A stretch of DNA of 64,000 bases from Antedon mediterranea (Eukaryota; Echinodermata; Crinoidea; Comatulida; Antedonidae), in assembly GCF_964355755.1 (NCBI RefSeq), contig NC_092671.1:3483001-3547000 (forward strand). The letters are read 5' to 3'. Position numbers and translations under genes: made by a program. Under the pieces are notes generated by a model. It worked only from the letters and a program-made list of their open reading frames with translations, was not told the DNA's origin and made no database searches. Of this stretch, positions 32,501-47,500 are shown piece after piece. Numbering within the stretch: position 1 is the stretch's first letter; each line of letters starts with the position of its first letter.

Positions 32501-35500
32501 TAATAAATAATATCGTTCTATCACATCAGAGAGTACAGTACAACTAGCTGGGTTCTATGCAGTGTCTACAGACAGCCATCACTACGGTAGGTTTAGGTTT
32601 CAACCGTACCACATAGTGAAAAGATACTACAGTATACGCTCATTCAATTCCAATTCTTAAACATCCATTTTTGATAATAATGACATAAAACAAAATATTT
32701 AATACAAATGAAAAAATAAGCATTTTTTATCATGGAATACAGTACAGTAACTCTTCATGTCACATTAATGAGTTATTTAAGATTCACCAGCAAATGTATT
32801 AATGTTTGTTTTTATTTGCCATTGGGCGTGTAAACCAAAACTATGTGCTCTTGATGTCTCCTGAAATCCCACACACCTCTTCCAATCCAGCTTCCCATTA
32901 TCGTAACCGCATCACATCACATTCCTTCGACCTAGTTCTCTATCTGTAAATCTTTTCAATATCTACATACAGTAGTAGAATAGTACTAAATTTACAGGTT
33001 ATTTTAGATCATTTCCCAAAGAGCCTTGTCTACATTTATCAAACTTTATGTGTCAAAAAAATGTGATGCCCATACAGTATATAGACACGATGATGTCATA
33101 TCACTACCATATTTGGGCATATCACTACCATATTTGGCCATATCACCACCATATATGGGCACATCACATTTTTTTGACACATAAAGTTTGATAGTGTAGA
33201 CAAGGCTTAAGAGAGGACGTGCGATTTGAAAGCACAAAATGTCAACAACAATTGAATTGAATACACTACAGTACAGTATTAATGCACATGCATAATGGAC
33301 ACTTGGATCCTATTCACAGTAGATCAAAACGTTTGTCAATGCTTTCTGAAAGTCTATTTCATTTGGCAGAATGGTATAGAATTCAGCTTTAAGAACTAGA
33401 TCTTAGTCTCAGAATTCACTACAGCAATTATAAGAACCCAAAAGTAGTGGCAGACCAGAAGAATAGGACTCAAGGGCATAAAAATATAAAAGCGATTATT
33501 GTCCTGAAATCTATGTGCTACAATGCCCTATAACAATGCCTTTTGCTCTTTTAACCCTTTTTATTTCCCCCTGAATGCAAAATGGTACGACTAAATTTAA
33601 AACCTTATTGAATATCAATGCAAGGGATATAAGAAACCGTTTGTTTCAATATTGTATAAACTACATGAATGGACTCTGTACTCTAATGCAAATGAAAGTC
33701 AATATCAATTTGTGGTTGGATTTAATACTGTACACACACACTGACGATGATTTTAAGAAAAGAAATTTTCCATTACTGGAGGCATGATATTGGTCACAGA
33801 CTAGTGGTAAACTAATACTAAATATATGGTCATAAGAATAACATAATATTCTATTTTATTACTGTTACCACTCTTCTGTGTAAATTGGCTTTTATGCTTT
33901 CACATTTTTTGTTAGTAAATTACTCCAAGCCAAATTTGTTTGAAATTTATAGTAAAATATTATCTATGAATTCCATCTTCATCATTTCTTATGGTTGTTC
34001 AAGTTTTAATTAGCCACGAAGAAAAAAAAAGAAAAAAATTCAATAACAAAATACTATATATTATTATATCATAATTATATAAAATGTTTCAATTTGAAAA
34101 AAAAAAGGACAATGAATTTAGTTTCTTGTTTTGTTGTTCTAAAGAGTAGGGAGTTGGATTGGAGCAGTACAGGACTGTAGGTTAATACTGACTTTGTTGC
34201 AACAATGATGCTGTACAGTAATTCTGGTTGTTTTCCAAATAGGCCTTCATAAGGTAAACAACAGACATTTTTTGTCTCCTGGTAACAGCACATTTCAAAT
34301 TGATGACTTATCCATTATTGTATCGTTTTTGGAAAGGCTCCATCACCTTCCTATGATACAAACAAGATTGCAAACTTCGCAGTGAAATTGTCAAGAAATC
34401 CCTAGATTTTCTAAATGATAAGGTATATAACTGGGAGACATGCTGCCTGAGTGATATAGGGAAATCCAGCAGTGAGTCATTAGTGCAAAGGATATAATAC
34501 TGTATTGTTTATACTTATACGTACTATACAAATGATTAAAGATGTATTGTCCCTTTGTCAAATTCCAAAAAAAGATTTTGAAAAAAGTGGGTAATTTTGA
34601 AGTATCATAATAGTTATTAATTTTCACCAAAAATGAGTCGAAAAAAAAATCATTTACCGGTAACTGAAATACAGACATTTTATGGTTCAAAAAATAACTT
34701 TGACTTCCAGTCAAATTTTCTATCAAAACATATCTCATAATGCAACACGCTTATTTGGCTACTCTGTATGCATAATCATAGGGGCTTACCCCGGTGAACT
34801 GGTTCACACAATAGCCCCTGTATCAGGGGGATTACCACCTATCTGATAGGACAGTGATTAATTCACTAAATTGGTAATCCTTGGCCAGACATAAAATAAA
34901 ATGAATAAATAAATAAAACTTCCTCGCGATCTATGTGAAAACACCTTCTCATCCGTGATGAGTTGTAAACAATCCTAATTAGTATCATGCATAATGTGTA
35001 CTTGTAGTTTGAAATCTTTGTTTACTTTCGCTCGGGACGATTATCCAGACGAAATGTACAGTAATCAAATTAATTTAGCTGTTAATTACGTAAAATTTTT
35101 GTTTTTGGCTAAAATTTTCCACTTAAGTTGAATAACTTTAATATTACTTTGATATGGCCAATTTAAATTTAGAATATTTTGACCTTTATTATTTGTTTTA
35201 TATCCCACCTATTTTAGCAAGAGGCTAGTGCAGGGTGTGCTATAGAAATAAATAACTTGCGATATTAAACAAAATATAATCTTTTAAAATAATGAAAATA
35301 TTCCATTATTTAGAGCTCCAAAATTTGAATGAATTACAATTGCTCAGCCGTTACGCCACTGATATTATGATTTAATAAGGGCCTGTTTCGGATCGATTAC
35401 AAAACAAAACATCAATTTAATATAAAAATTCAATATTTTAGTGTTTTCCTGGTACAGAATTACCATATGGTAATTATTGTTAAGATGGCAGCGAATTTTT

Positions 35501-38500
35501 TTAGATGGCCCATTCAAGTTGTTAAGCACTGGGGACTTAAACAACATTTTGAAACTATTCTGAAAAATCCAGCTTATATTTTATAGCATTAATACCTTTA
35601 GCACTTTTTTTGTCTAATACTCCTGGAATATATAATAATAAATTTAATTGAAATATTGAATAAAAGAAATGAGGAAACAATAAAACTGCCTTCAAATAGA
35701 TATGATATATCCATAGATTGCAATTTCAATTTGCATAATAATATAATACAGTTATTGTTAGCTTGTTTATTAATTGAACTATACTGTAGGTTCATCAATA
35801 GCCACTACTTTCAGTTAATTAATTATTCATCTGCTACAGTATTGATCTTATTGTTAAAAGCATGTTTAGCTTCCACTGTAGATTCTTGTAATGCTTTAAA
35901 AATGATTAAGTTTTGGTTATTGGAAATCCATTAAAGACATTGTCCCCTGAAAAAAAAATTATAGTAAACATTGTTGTTGTTGAATATTATGTAATAATAA
36001 AAAAATAGTACATTCACATTTATAAGAATAAAATTAGTCCAATTGTACTGTATGTCATTGGCAGACAATCAGGTTTTTTTTGTGTGTTAAATTTAGCAGC
36101 TTATTTTGTGGTTTTTTTTTTCTATGGACTGATTGATAACTTTATTAAAATTGTAAAATGGCCTATTCAAAGTCTACAGTAATTATAATATTAATCATTA
36201 AAAGTTAAATTGCAAACTGCACAAAATAAGACAGTCAGATGTATTCTTGGTCTGGAACCAAGGGATCACATTGGGGCTAATGAATTAAACAAACTGAGTT
36301 GGCTCCCAGTAGATTTTTAAACAGATAAAACTTTGTCACATGTATCATATTATTAATGGATTAAGCCCTACGCTTATGAATGATGGTATTAGTAGAGCAA
36401 ATGCAATTCACCAGTACAATACTAGATTTGCAACTCAATCAATTTATAGACCATATATAGGTAACCACTCCCAAACAACCTTTGTTAACACGGCAATAAC
36501 GTCATGGAATCACCTGCCAAAATTGATACAGTGTTCAGAAACCATCAATCAATTCAAAAGAAATATCAGGAAACATCTCAAAGGCCCCGTTTCTGCTGCC
36601 AAAAATATACCGTATATATACGGTATATTTTATATACGGTATATTTTTTGGCAGCAGAAATGGGTCTCATAAAAAATATACCGTAAATATTTGCGGTATA
36701 TATACCGCATAAATATCCCCATCGTTTGTGGATATTATACGGTATATTCCAAAATATACCGTATATTTCGTTCCCCATTTCTGCTGCACTAAAAATATAC
36801 CGTAAATGTGACCCGACTCGTGACACGAGGTCAAAAACTAACAGAGCGCGACGCGTTTGTTTTGGTTTTTCTGCTGCATTGAAAGTTGAAACACACGTGT
36901 AAAAGCAAGCAACAGATCAAAATGTCACTGTGGACCGAACAAATCACTATTTTTGCAATTCAATTGTGGGGGGAAGCGAAGGTTGGGGGGAGACTGCATG
37001 GCAACAGAAGAGATACCGAGATTTTAATTACAATAAATCGAATGTTCTTACACAACAACGTGATGTAAAATCATGGTAAAATACTGTATAATAGAAAATG
37101 GAAATTAAAACGGCAATATAGGATAATATAGCATAATATAAACTCAATTTGAATAACAGAGTTAACATTTCTAGATTGTGCTTGTATGTGCGGTGTAAAT
37201 TCGTTGCCACTTCTGCTCATTAGATTTAAAATAGAAAGCAATGCTACGACGTTTTGAGAAACCATCATTGTTTTGTTTTTGTCAGCATGTACCGGTAGGT
37301 AAAAACCTCACTACACGAGGTCAATCCATACTTCCGTCTCACGAAATGCATTTTGGGTAATGAAAGCCAACTTTTTTACAACCCACCCACGAAGTATGTG
37401 CAGCGGAAACGGTGCACGAATTTCATATACGGTATATATACGGTATATTTATACGGTATATTTATACGGTATATTTTGGGTTGGCAGCAGAAACGGGCCC
37501 AAAGAGGTTATGCTTGAAAGATTATAATTTATATTTATATTGTTACTACATGTGTTTTTGTTTATTGTAAATGTTTATTCTTGTGTTTTTATCCTTAAGG
37601 GCCACAATGGAAATAAGTTAGACCTTTGGTTACTTTTTTGTGTTACCCTGAATTCATTCTTTGTTTTTATATGTTGTGTTTTTGTGAATTCAAATAAAGA
37701 AATAGAAATAAAATAAATAAATGAAATAAAATCTTCATTTTTACATCTTTAATTTAAACAAAATTGTTGTTTTTCTTTAATAGTGGATGAAACATATGTG
37801 GAAATCTGACAAGTGCTATGCTTTGAATGGAGTGGACGGATCTCAGTGTTCATTTATGAGATATCTAAGTGAGGTATGGTAATAGCCATTTTGTGGTTGC
37901 GGTAGCCATAGTAAATAATGCACTCCCATTTCACAATACAATCAATTCCTCTTATAATACCTAAAAATCAATATGGCAATTAGTGGAAAAAGTATGAATT
38001 GTACTAAACACATTGAATAGATAGAAATGACAAACAAACGTTCGTTTTTATGATTGTATTTGGTATAAAAGTAAGAATACCTGGTGGTAGATAAAAAAGA
38101 CAATAACATTTCAGTTACATACTTGAAATTTATGTGAAATGAAAATGTGTTCGGATTTACCTACAAATACAATCTATTATGCTTGGCGTAACGCTGAGGC
38201 CCCTGGTTTATGGACGCTTGTGACCATGCTGGAGGCCTTAAGCATTTTTAGCCTTTTTTGACATATTTTATTCATCCACGCCCTGCTTTGGGACCCCATA
38301 AGCTTTGGCCCTTGAGTTTAGCCAGTGAGTGATCATAGCCGTTTACACCATTGATATTAATTATTATGATTTAATAAGGACCTGTTTCTACTGAGCTAGA
38401 GAATATGGATTTAAATTCTGCTGTATTTTCATGCCTACAGAAACAGGTCCATGTAAAGATAACTGATTTTAAATATTTCAAAAACCCCAATTTATTCTGC

Positions 38501-41500
38501 TGATGTCAAATACTGGATTTAAAACATTTACCATGACAGCTTCAACATGATCTTATTATAAACCGGTTTCGAAGAAAACCATTCTTTTTTTTAATAGAAA
38601 CTGAGAAACGCATGGGAAAATGTTTTTTTTACTGCATAAACATAGGGAGATCACTTTGTCTTGAATATTATACCAAAAACTACCAAACCAAAGTGATGTC
38701 ATGTTTCACCGTTTATTTCAATGGTATTCAATTGCAGTATACAGAATATATTTAAAATTTTAATAAGAGAATTTCCGACATACATTAACTATAATTTCTG
38801 ACACTAGACAATCACTCGCGTTCGATTACCTCAGTACTAGCGTGTTAAAGTCTAAATTAACCGTAACCCCCAAGGGCTTCTCTAGCTAATTCAATACATA
38901 ATGAACTTGGTCATTAATAATTGTTATTCCAGTCTTAATATCACACTAGGTTATTAAGTATGATTGTATTGCAGGCCAATACTTATTACTATATTAATGG
39001 AAAATTGAATGCTAACAGTATGACCTTTGAACTAATGGTCATCTGTCTGTTATTATACAAAACTACTTTTTTGTGATCATTAAATGGAATAGAATTCAGT
39101 TTTTTCTAAATTGAAAATAATCTTTCAGTTTCATATCGAATACAAAACATTGATGTTATTTTTTTTATAAAAATAAGCATGTAGTTTGTGGTATCATGTG
39201 ATAGTTAGTTCTTAAAAGAACTGTTGAGTTTCTCAACGTTTCGATCAATATTATTTTATCATTCTGACTACTTAGAACGACGAAAGTATATTGATCGAAA
39301 TGTCAAGAAACTCAACAGTTTTTTTTCCAGAACTATATACAGTACGTGACGTACCGCAAACTTTACATCAACATTTGATTTTCGCCATGCAAACCTTCAA
39401 ACAATATAATAAACATGTACCTAACCTGGTTTTAATGTAGTAGGTTATTTATAATAAATTCACATTATTATTGATGAATCTGTTTTAGATCGAGGTACTG
39501 TATATCATTTTATACCTCCATGGTTTTACCTACAGTAAAACCAGATATTCCTTTTCATATACTTTGAGTTGTACTGTATGTACCACTGTATACATTTTAT
39601 GTAAACAGGAAGAAATCATGCACTTTTAGTAGCTTATTTATCAAAGAAAACAGCCTACTTTTAAAATAGAGCAGCTATTTATAGTATACAGGGTACATAA
39701 ATCTAATAAAATGTTGTTTTTCAGGTGGAATCTTGGTGCCCCTTACTTTCAGGAAGAGTGAAGGAACAGATAACAGAAGACAGACCAATCAATGAAAAGG
39801 TTTGCATATTATATTTACATTATTTCTTCCGCGAAAACATATTATTTTAATCAAATAAAATTATATTGATTAAATAAAAATCTTCTCCAGATCCATAAGA
39901 AGCTCATCTCATCAATGGTTAGATGTACTTTTTAAAATTATCTTTTGTTGATATCATATCATATAATTTTTTTTATTGTACAGTACAATACAAGAATAGT
40001 CTTAATTATATTTCACCTATTTTGCATTGCCATAGTAATGTCTTCGGAATAAATACTATAAACGCATTTGTATCGTACTAAACAATTTCATCATGTATAG
40101 TCGTTTGATATGTGGATATTGATTTTTTGCAATTGAAAATGCATAAAATATATCCCAGTTTAGTTCCTTTAAATTAAATGCATGCAAGAATTAAAATCAT
40201 GTGATATATGTCGTCATATTGACTGCTGATCACATTCTTCAATCAGTAATGTCTATGTATGATAAATAGTTTGCTTTTCAATATCACTATTTGCGATGCA
40301 AACCTTTATTAAAGAATAAAACAATTTTATAATAATTTTTTGATCTTTAATACATTTTTCAAATGTAAACATCTAATTAAGTATCTACTGTATGTATTGA
40401 GTTTAACAATAAAAGTGGCATAGTTGATTGGTGGTTAAATGCTTGCTTACCCATTCCAAGATGATAGTAGTAGATACCTAATTACCCCTTCCTTCCACCA
40501 AAAAAAAAAAAAAAAGGAAAAAAAAGCTATGAGCACTATACAATCTAAATCCTTTTGTTTTGGGTTAAGAAAAAAATTTGTTATACAGGTATATGAAATT
40601 AATGAAACTAAGACGCTACAACAGGAATGGAATTGGCATTTTAAAACTTGAGGCCTGTGTCTAGTCTCTCAAATTGTTCGTGTCATTACACCAGATGCTT
40701 CACTCTCATTGCCTACTGTATGTACACATCAGTGAGGTGTAATTGATAGCAACCTTTGCTCAACAGAAATGTTTTTATTTATTCGGTTACAAAAAAACAT
40801 ATATATACAAATCTGTATAATTTGAGACTTAGTTAGAGAGTGGAGTCAAAATATTCATGAGTTACAACCCTGGCACTAGGTTAGGATTGAACCCTAAACC
40901 TTGGAATTGAAAGGCAAGCATGTTTACCACCAGGCTACAACTTTATTTGAATAGTAACATTCAATTGACACAAGCCTTGTTTATTGCAATCATATTGCAT
41001 TTGAAATATATGGTTATCTAAACGTATTCAATGGGAAAGTCCCCAATTTAATATATGCAAACTGTTAAGAGTAATGTACAATCCTTAATATTAAGTTGTT
41101 TGATTGATTGATATGCTCTTCACCGACTGTTCATTACCCATAGAGGACCTCTCCAAATGTTCTTAGTTTGAGAACTAATACAAAGTTTCTTTGAAAATTT
41201 ACATAAAATAAAAAACCAATGATACATTTTTGTTTATGATGATTATTAACAGGCGGAGGTTCGTACGAATATTAACCCATTGATGTCATTGTTGTCCAAC
41301 TCCGAAAAATTTGAATGGATTCGTCAGCGTATCAGCAATATGTGGAAATCAAAATGGCTGCCAGCTGCCGAGGCCTTCAAAACGAAATTTGATAATCAGA
41401 CACGAATGCAAAAGAAGGTAATGTTATTTTGAAATGTGTATTTCCAAGGTTTGAATCCAGCGGTAGACAAAACACAAGTTTTGTAAGAAATTACCTTGCG

Positions 41501-44500
41501 TAAATCACGCCATGTTTGAAAATTGTTTAAAATATCTACTACTAATTACAAAAGGATAATTAATACTTGAATTTCAAATTTTGCCATAAAATATTTTTTT
41601 TTTAGCAGGCATTGTTGCTTTTTTCTTATTATTGATATTTATTATTAATATTATTCATAGTTTTCTGATATTGATTTTACAATAATACAGCCTTGGTTAT
41701 TAATAATGTAAAATGGTGTCTAATGCTGTTATTGATAAAATGATCACACTCACATTATTAAAGTGCTTTAGTGGAATAAGTGCTGTACAGTAGTTGAATA
41801 TGTGCTATAGTTAAATAAGTGCTATATAGTTAAATAAGTGCTGCAGTCAAATCATTTAGTATAGTTGAATAAGTACTACCGTATATTTCGGTGTATAAGT
41901 TGCACCCCCTAACTGAGAGGAAAATATCGGTATTTTTTATATTGTCGATGTATAAGACGCACCTTATATTTCATCAAAACAATGTTTTTTTTAAATTGTA
42001 ATCAATATTATTGTAATAATATATTTTGTTATATCTACAACGGCATCCTTTATTTAGGTTTTTTCTTACCTAGGCTCGGCCGCGCCCAGCCTCAACAAGT
42101 TGTTTTTAACTTGTTATTCATGAGTTTCGCACCCGCAACATCGAGTGCATGACCGTGTGTGTAACACGCACGTGTGTGGGCTAGCCTCGCTCGATCATTT
42201 CGAGAGGGCGCACGTTTTCACGGACAATCGTATTCGATTAGTATCTATGTATCCGAGAAGTGTGTACGCTAGGTCCATGCTATAATCACCCGGAGAATAT
42301 ACTAGTCGAATACCGTACAACATGTGGCCGCCAAGAAGGGCTTGCGCTGGGGGTACGGCGGTCGGCGATCGTGCGTATAACTATAAATAAATACTAGGCC
42401 TATTCCAATCGTAAACGTTTACAAATGAAATTTTATCGGAGCGCCTAAAAAACAGCTCCATAATAAACAAATCTTTTCATCATATTTAGTATAACATCAC
42501 GCTAAAATGCCTTGAAAACTAGGCAGAAGCAGGTTGCTTTTACGTTAGTACACTGTAGCTAGGCCTAGCTTACTCAGGCCTAGCCAACGAGGTGACGATA
42601 TGTACACTCTGTGTGGTGAGGCATTTATGTTCGGTGTATAAGACGCACCCTTAATTTAGAGGTCAAATTTGCGTGTCAAAAGTGCGACTTATACACCGAA
42701 ATATACGGTATAGGTAAATAAATGCTATAGTTCGAATTGTGCTGCAATTGAATAATAAAGTGCTGTTCTCAGAATAAGTGCTGTAGTTGAATAAATACTG
42801 TAATTGAATATTGCTGAAGTTGAATAATGCTGTTAGTTGAATAAGTGCTGATGTTGAATAAGTGCTACAGTTGAATAAGTGCTAAAGTTGAATAAGTAAT
42901 GTAGTTGAATAAGTGCTACAGTTGAATAAGTGCTCAAGTTGAATAAGTGTTGAAATTGAATAAGTGCTGAAGTTTAATAAGTGTTGTAGTTGAATATTAA
43001 TAGTTTACCTATGAAGTTCAATAAGTACAAATCATGTTGAATATAAGTATTGAGGGCTATGAAGATAAACAATGTTTGTATCAACTTCAGTATTTTATTG
43101 ATCCATAAAGTTTAAACTGCAGTAAAATATATATACAAACTGTATCTTTAATACAAATAAAAACATAAAATTCACTTTATTTATGAAATAATGTGAATTC
43201 TAAAATTTTATTTTCTTCAATAACTGACCTGGTAAAGTACGGCGAAGTTTATAGTACAAAAGTTTCTTTATAATAGAAAATTCCTTTCACAAAACTTTCA
43301 TGGATAATTGATTTTTTAGTTTAACTGAAATGCTTTATTTTGAATGAGTTTATTAATGTTAATAGGTCATGGTTATTTTAAACTTGTAACATGAGTACTT
43401 CACTTGACTTGTTAACAATATGCTATTCTATTTTAGGGAAAATTATTTTGTTTATTTAACTTTTTTAAATTATAGTTCAAAACCTCTCCTTTGGAACATC
43501 CCTTTTGAGGGACACTTTGTGAAAGACGAATAAGCGCTGTTTGGTGAAGAACTTGACACGAAGAGACCCTTTTAGGGAAGATGAAAGTTGTAAAAATCTT
43601 GTACACAGATCTTTGAGACAATTGGTACTAAAGCGCAATATAAATACAATATGCATTATCCGTTAAAACCCCTATAATTGGGACACTTTGTTGCGCTCGG
43701 AAGGTGTCCCCTTAATAGAGGTCTAACCATATTTCTTTACTTGTCAATTCACACTCAACAGCAAGGAGCCCACCACTTACAGAATGGAATAATAAAGCAA
43801 CACAGGACAACAAGCAAAACATCAACAAAAACAAAACATTATTAAAATCAAAAGGCAAATTTATGAAAAAACAGACAATGTTGTGGGTATCAGTGTATGA
43901 ATCTCAATGGAACAAAATTTAATAAGCAAAAACTAGATTAAAACGATAAAGTAAAACAGCTGGAAAGAAATTTCAGAGCTTTCAGGTAACACATACCCCT
44001 TGTGCAAGCAAGTGAGAGTATAGTACATTGCTGGCTGAGTGGACTGGAATAATGTATTTTTGACAAAGGAGGCATACAGTATTTAAGCTGGTGAATAGAG
44101 GGTGGAGAGAGTTTAAGGAGTAGAAAACAATGACGATAGCTTGGTAGATATAAACAATTTTGGAATGGACAATGAACAAGAACTAAACAACTCAAATGGT
44201 GGTTAATATGAATGCTGTTATATACAGAATCTTATTAGGATGCCGTATAGAATAATTTTACAGATCTGGCGGAAGATGTGTTCCTAAAAAAGTTGTTATG
44301 GTTTTAAGAAGTATAATAATAAAACGGTAACGTTTAAAAAAAGATATGTTAAACTTTGAAAGTAATGTTTTCTTTTTCTACCTCACCCTTAACTTTTTGA
44401 AACCAACTCCTGACATTTCTTTTAAAGAGTTTTACATTCTTTTACTTCTTGCTGGATTAAGTTTGTTATTAAAAGTTGACGTCTATATACAGAACTCATA

Positions 44501-47500
44501 GTTGAGCTGTGTTTTTTATGCTTTAATTAATATTTTAAAAGAACACATTTTTTATGTTGATTGTGAGTAGAATCAATTTCTCGAAAGCATCATATTAAAT
44601 TTTGTTAATGGCTGTTACAGGATTTCCTCTGTATCATGTTGGATTCCGTCAATGTATTTTAACCTAAGAATATGGTTCAATACACTTCCTTTTAGCACCG
44701 TGAACAAGTACACAACAAAAGCTGTTTGTAAACGACGCTGTTTTTAACATTTTCTGAACTTTAAATAAAAAATATCTAACAAATTGGTTATTTTATTGAT
44801 GCATTTAACAGTTTGCTATTATTGTGGTATGGGCAGCTGCCTATTCACTTACTTACTCTTGCTCAATCAAGACTACAATATACAGTTAGCTACTGATTTA
44901 TAAACCAACCCTATCTGCAAAAATCATCCATCCTATAGTTTTTACGGCAAAAAAATATAAATTTAAATTATGGTATAACAGTATTGCAAATTGTTATTTG
45001 GTTAAGGATGTATTGTTCCTGAAAAACAGGAAAATAAAAGAATAATAAATTCAGACTTTGAATAGGCGATATTATAGTTTTAATAAAGTTATTCACTTTA
45101 ATAGAAAAAAGTGCCCCCGATAATTTTACTTATAAATATTTATTTATATTTACAAATATTTTTTTTCAGGGGACAATATATCTAAATTTTAATTTATGAT
45201 GTTGGTATTTTTGCAGGTTCTTCTCCATTTAGGTTTGCTCACGAAGGAATCAGGCTTCAAAATAGCTGAAAATGCATTTCACGGTGGCCCCCTGGGTGAA
45301 TTGGTACAATGGGGAGATATCATTGCTTCCATGTACATACTAGGCCATGACATGACGATCTCTATCTCAACGCCTTCACTTAAAAGGTAAGTTCCATTAA
45401 TATTCATAAGCCCCTTTCACACAGAACCATAAAAAGGTAATTATTTAATAATTTATGAATACTGGCTTCTGTGTGAAAGGGCGCAAACCTCAGTTAAACA
45501 CTAGCTTCCATTACACCCCATCTGAACATATAGTAAAGTGTACCCAATCTAATTTTGCACCTTTCACCATGAGTGACCCCTCACGGGAAACAATGACATG
45601 ACCTCATTTTCATTACCTGTGTCTATGGGGGGTCTAGACTGGCAGTATTGCAGTACATACAATTATGTTCAGACAGGAATTGTTTTTAAGTCGTTGGCCA
45701 ACTATTAAAATTTGTTTCAATTTTCTGTTGATTTTGTGTTTTGCTTTTTATACCGTTTTTGAAATTAAATCTGAAATGGCCATAATCCAACAATTTTAGC
45801 ATGCTTTAATTTGGAACATTCTTGAGTAATTACAACAAGTACTATATCAAACCGCTTCTCTGAAATACGAATGCTAGTTTATTAAAGCATGAGGTTTAAC
45901 AAAATGTGAACTTATGTAGAATACTATATGGTTGACATTTTAAACGCGAGATAAAATTCTCTACAATTTTCTTCAATAACATACAATTTAATAAATCAGA
46001 AGTCTGTTTTAAAATGTATTATGACAGATATTTATTAGAAAATCTTCTATTACGGTTCTTCAAACTGTACCAGTTTAATAAGTCTGCATTTTTACTGTAT
46101 GATTTATATACAGCACTATTGCGACCGTCAAATTAGTATATGCTACTGTATTGTTCAAGTCGGGTGTTACTACAGTGTCAATACATTTATAAAGAGTCCA
46201 AAACAAGAGCTGCAAAAGCACTTGCACACACTGTGACACAGAAAATGGAACTTATAGTCCGACTGTCAACCTAAAACAAGAACATATAAGTAATTTATGT
46301 GCATTCATATGTTTCATTACCAGTTTATGAGACAATCGCATGAATCAGATAATAAACTCATTATTATAGATTATACCTTAACCTTTTCAAATACTATCTG
46401 TATTTAATACTGTATTTCTTCTGAAAAAACACACTTTATATTAAAATAATTTCTGTGATGTGATACAGAGAATAATAATTTAAATGTTATACTTACTATA
46501 AGGCATAAATTATGAGATACTCGATACTATATCTTCCCATATGTCCATGTTATTTTTGTTTAGTGTCATAGGCAAATTCAAATTCTACAATACGGTATCA
46601 CATGTGTATAACATGATGTCTGTATCATGAAAAAGTTTTTTTAAACATTAGGAATTAGGCCTGATACATGTGTCATGTGATACACACATGTGATGCTGTA
46701 TTGAAGAGAATTCCTAAGACAGACAAATTAAATACAACACTGAGGCTGCTTAAAATCGGGTCAGGTTTAGGAGTCAGACTATATAGCAAATTGATTACAG
46801 TCTGTAGGGTTTTTAAGTCTGCGAATGGTACAGTAATGTTATCCAAATGTTTTTAGATTTTTTATTATAGCACATTATTTTTGTTTGTTAGGGAAAAAAT
46901 GTAATCTTTAAAAAATGTATCCGTTAAGTAAAACGCAATTCTTATTGCAAGATTTAATAGTATGTTTTGCAATGCATGTCCTTGGTAATTATAAGAGAGA
47001 TTTTCTTCTTTCCCCTTGATAAATCCAACAATGTTCTATGTCCTTGTGAAGTTTTAATGTCTAATTAGGCAACATAATAGTGAGAAAAAGCTATAAATAG
47101 AAACTAAAAAAATCTATTTTTCATAGGAAAGATACATTATTGAGAATGATACGATCTATTTGATCTTAATTAAAATAATTAGTAAGAAAAAGCTATTAAA
47201 AAGTACATTATTCCACAGTGCTTATAAAGCTCTGTCTAGACACTATCAAACTTTATGTGACAAAACAATGTGATATGCCCATAATATGGACACGATAATG
47301 TCTTATTGTTTCCATAATTGGACATATCAGTACCATTTTTGGGTACATCACACTTTTTTTGTCAAAGTAGTTTGATAGTATAGACAGAGCTTATAGACTG
47401 TACTATACTTCAATGTCTACACTAGCAAACTTTATGTTGCCCGTATAACACTACCATATTTGGGCACATCACAATTTTTTGTTGAACTAGTTTGATACTT

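Larger units (their letters stand above)
27602..37783 (+). other. 10-kb intron of the MGAT5-like gene
   Basis: No coding exon is seen. It contains a 1.4-kb TIR element, a MITE, a LINE remnant split by another TIR element, and pieces of the CCTCTATTAAAGGGACAC-type dispersed repeat (29130-29215, 29875-30030). Confidence 0.7.
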
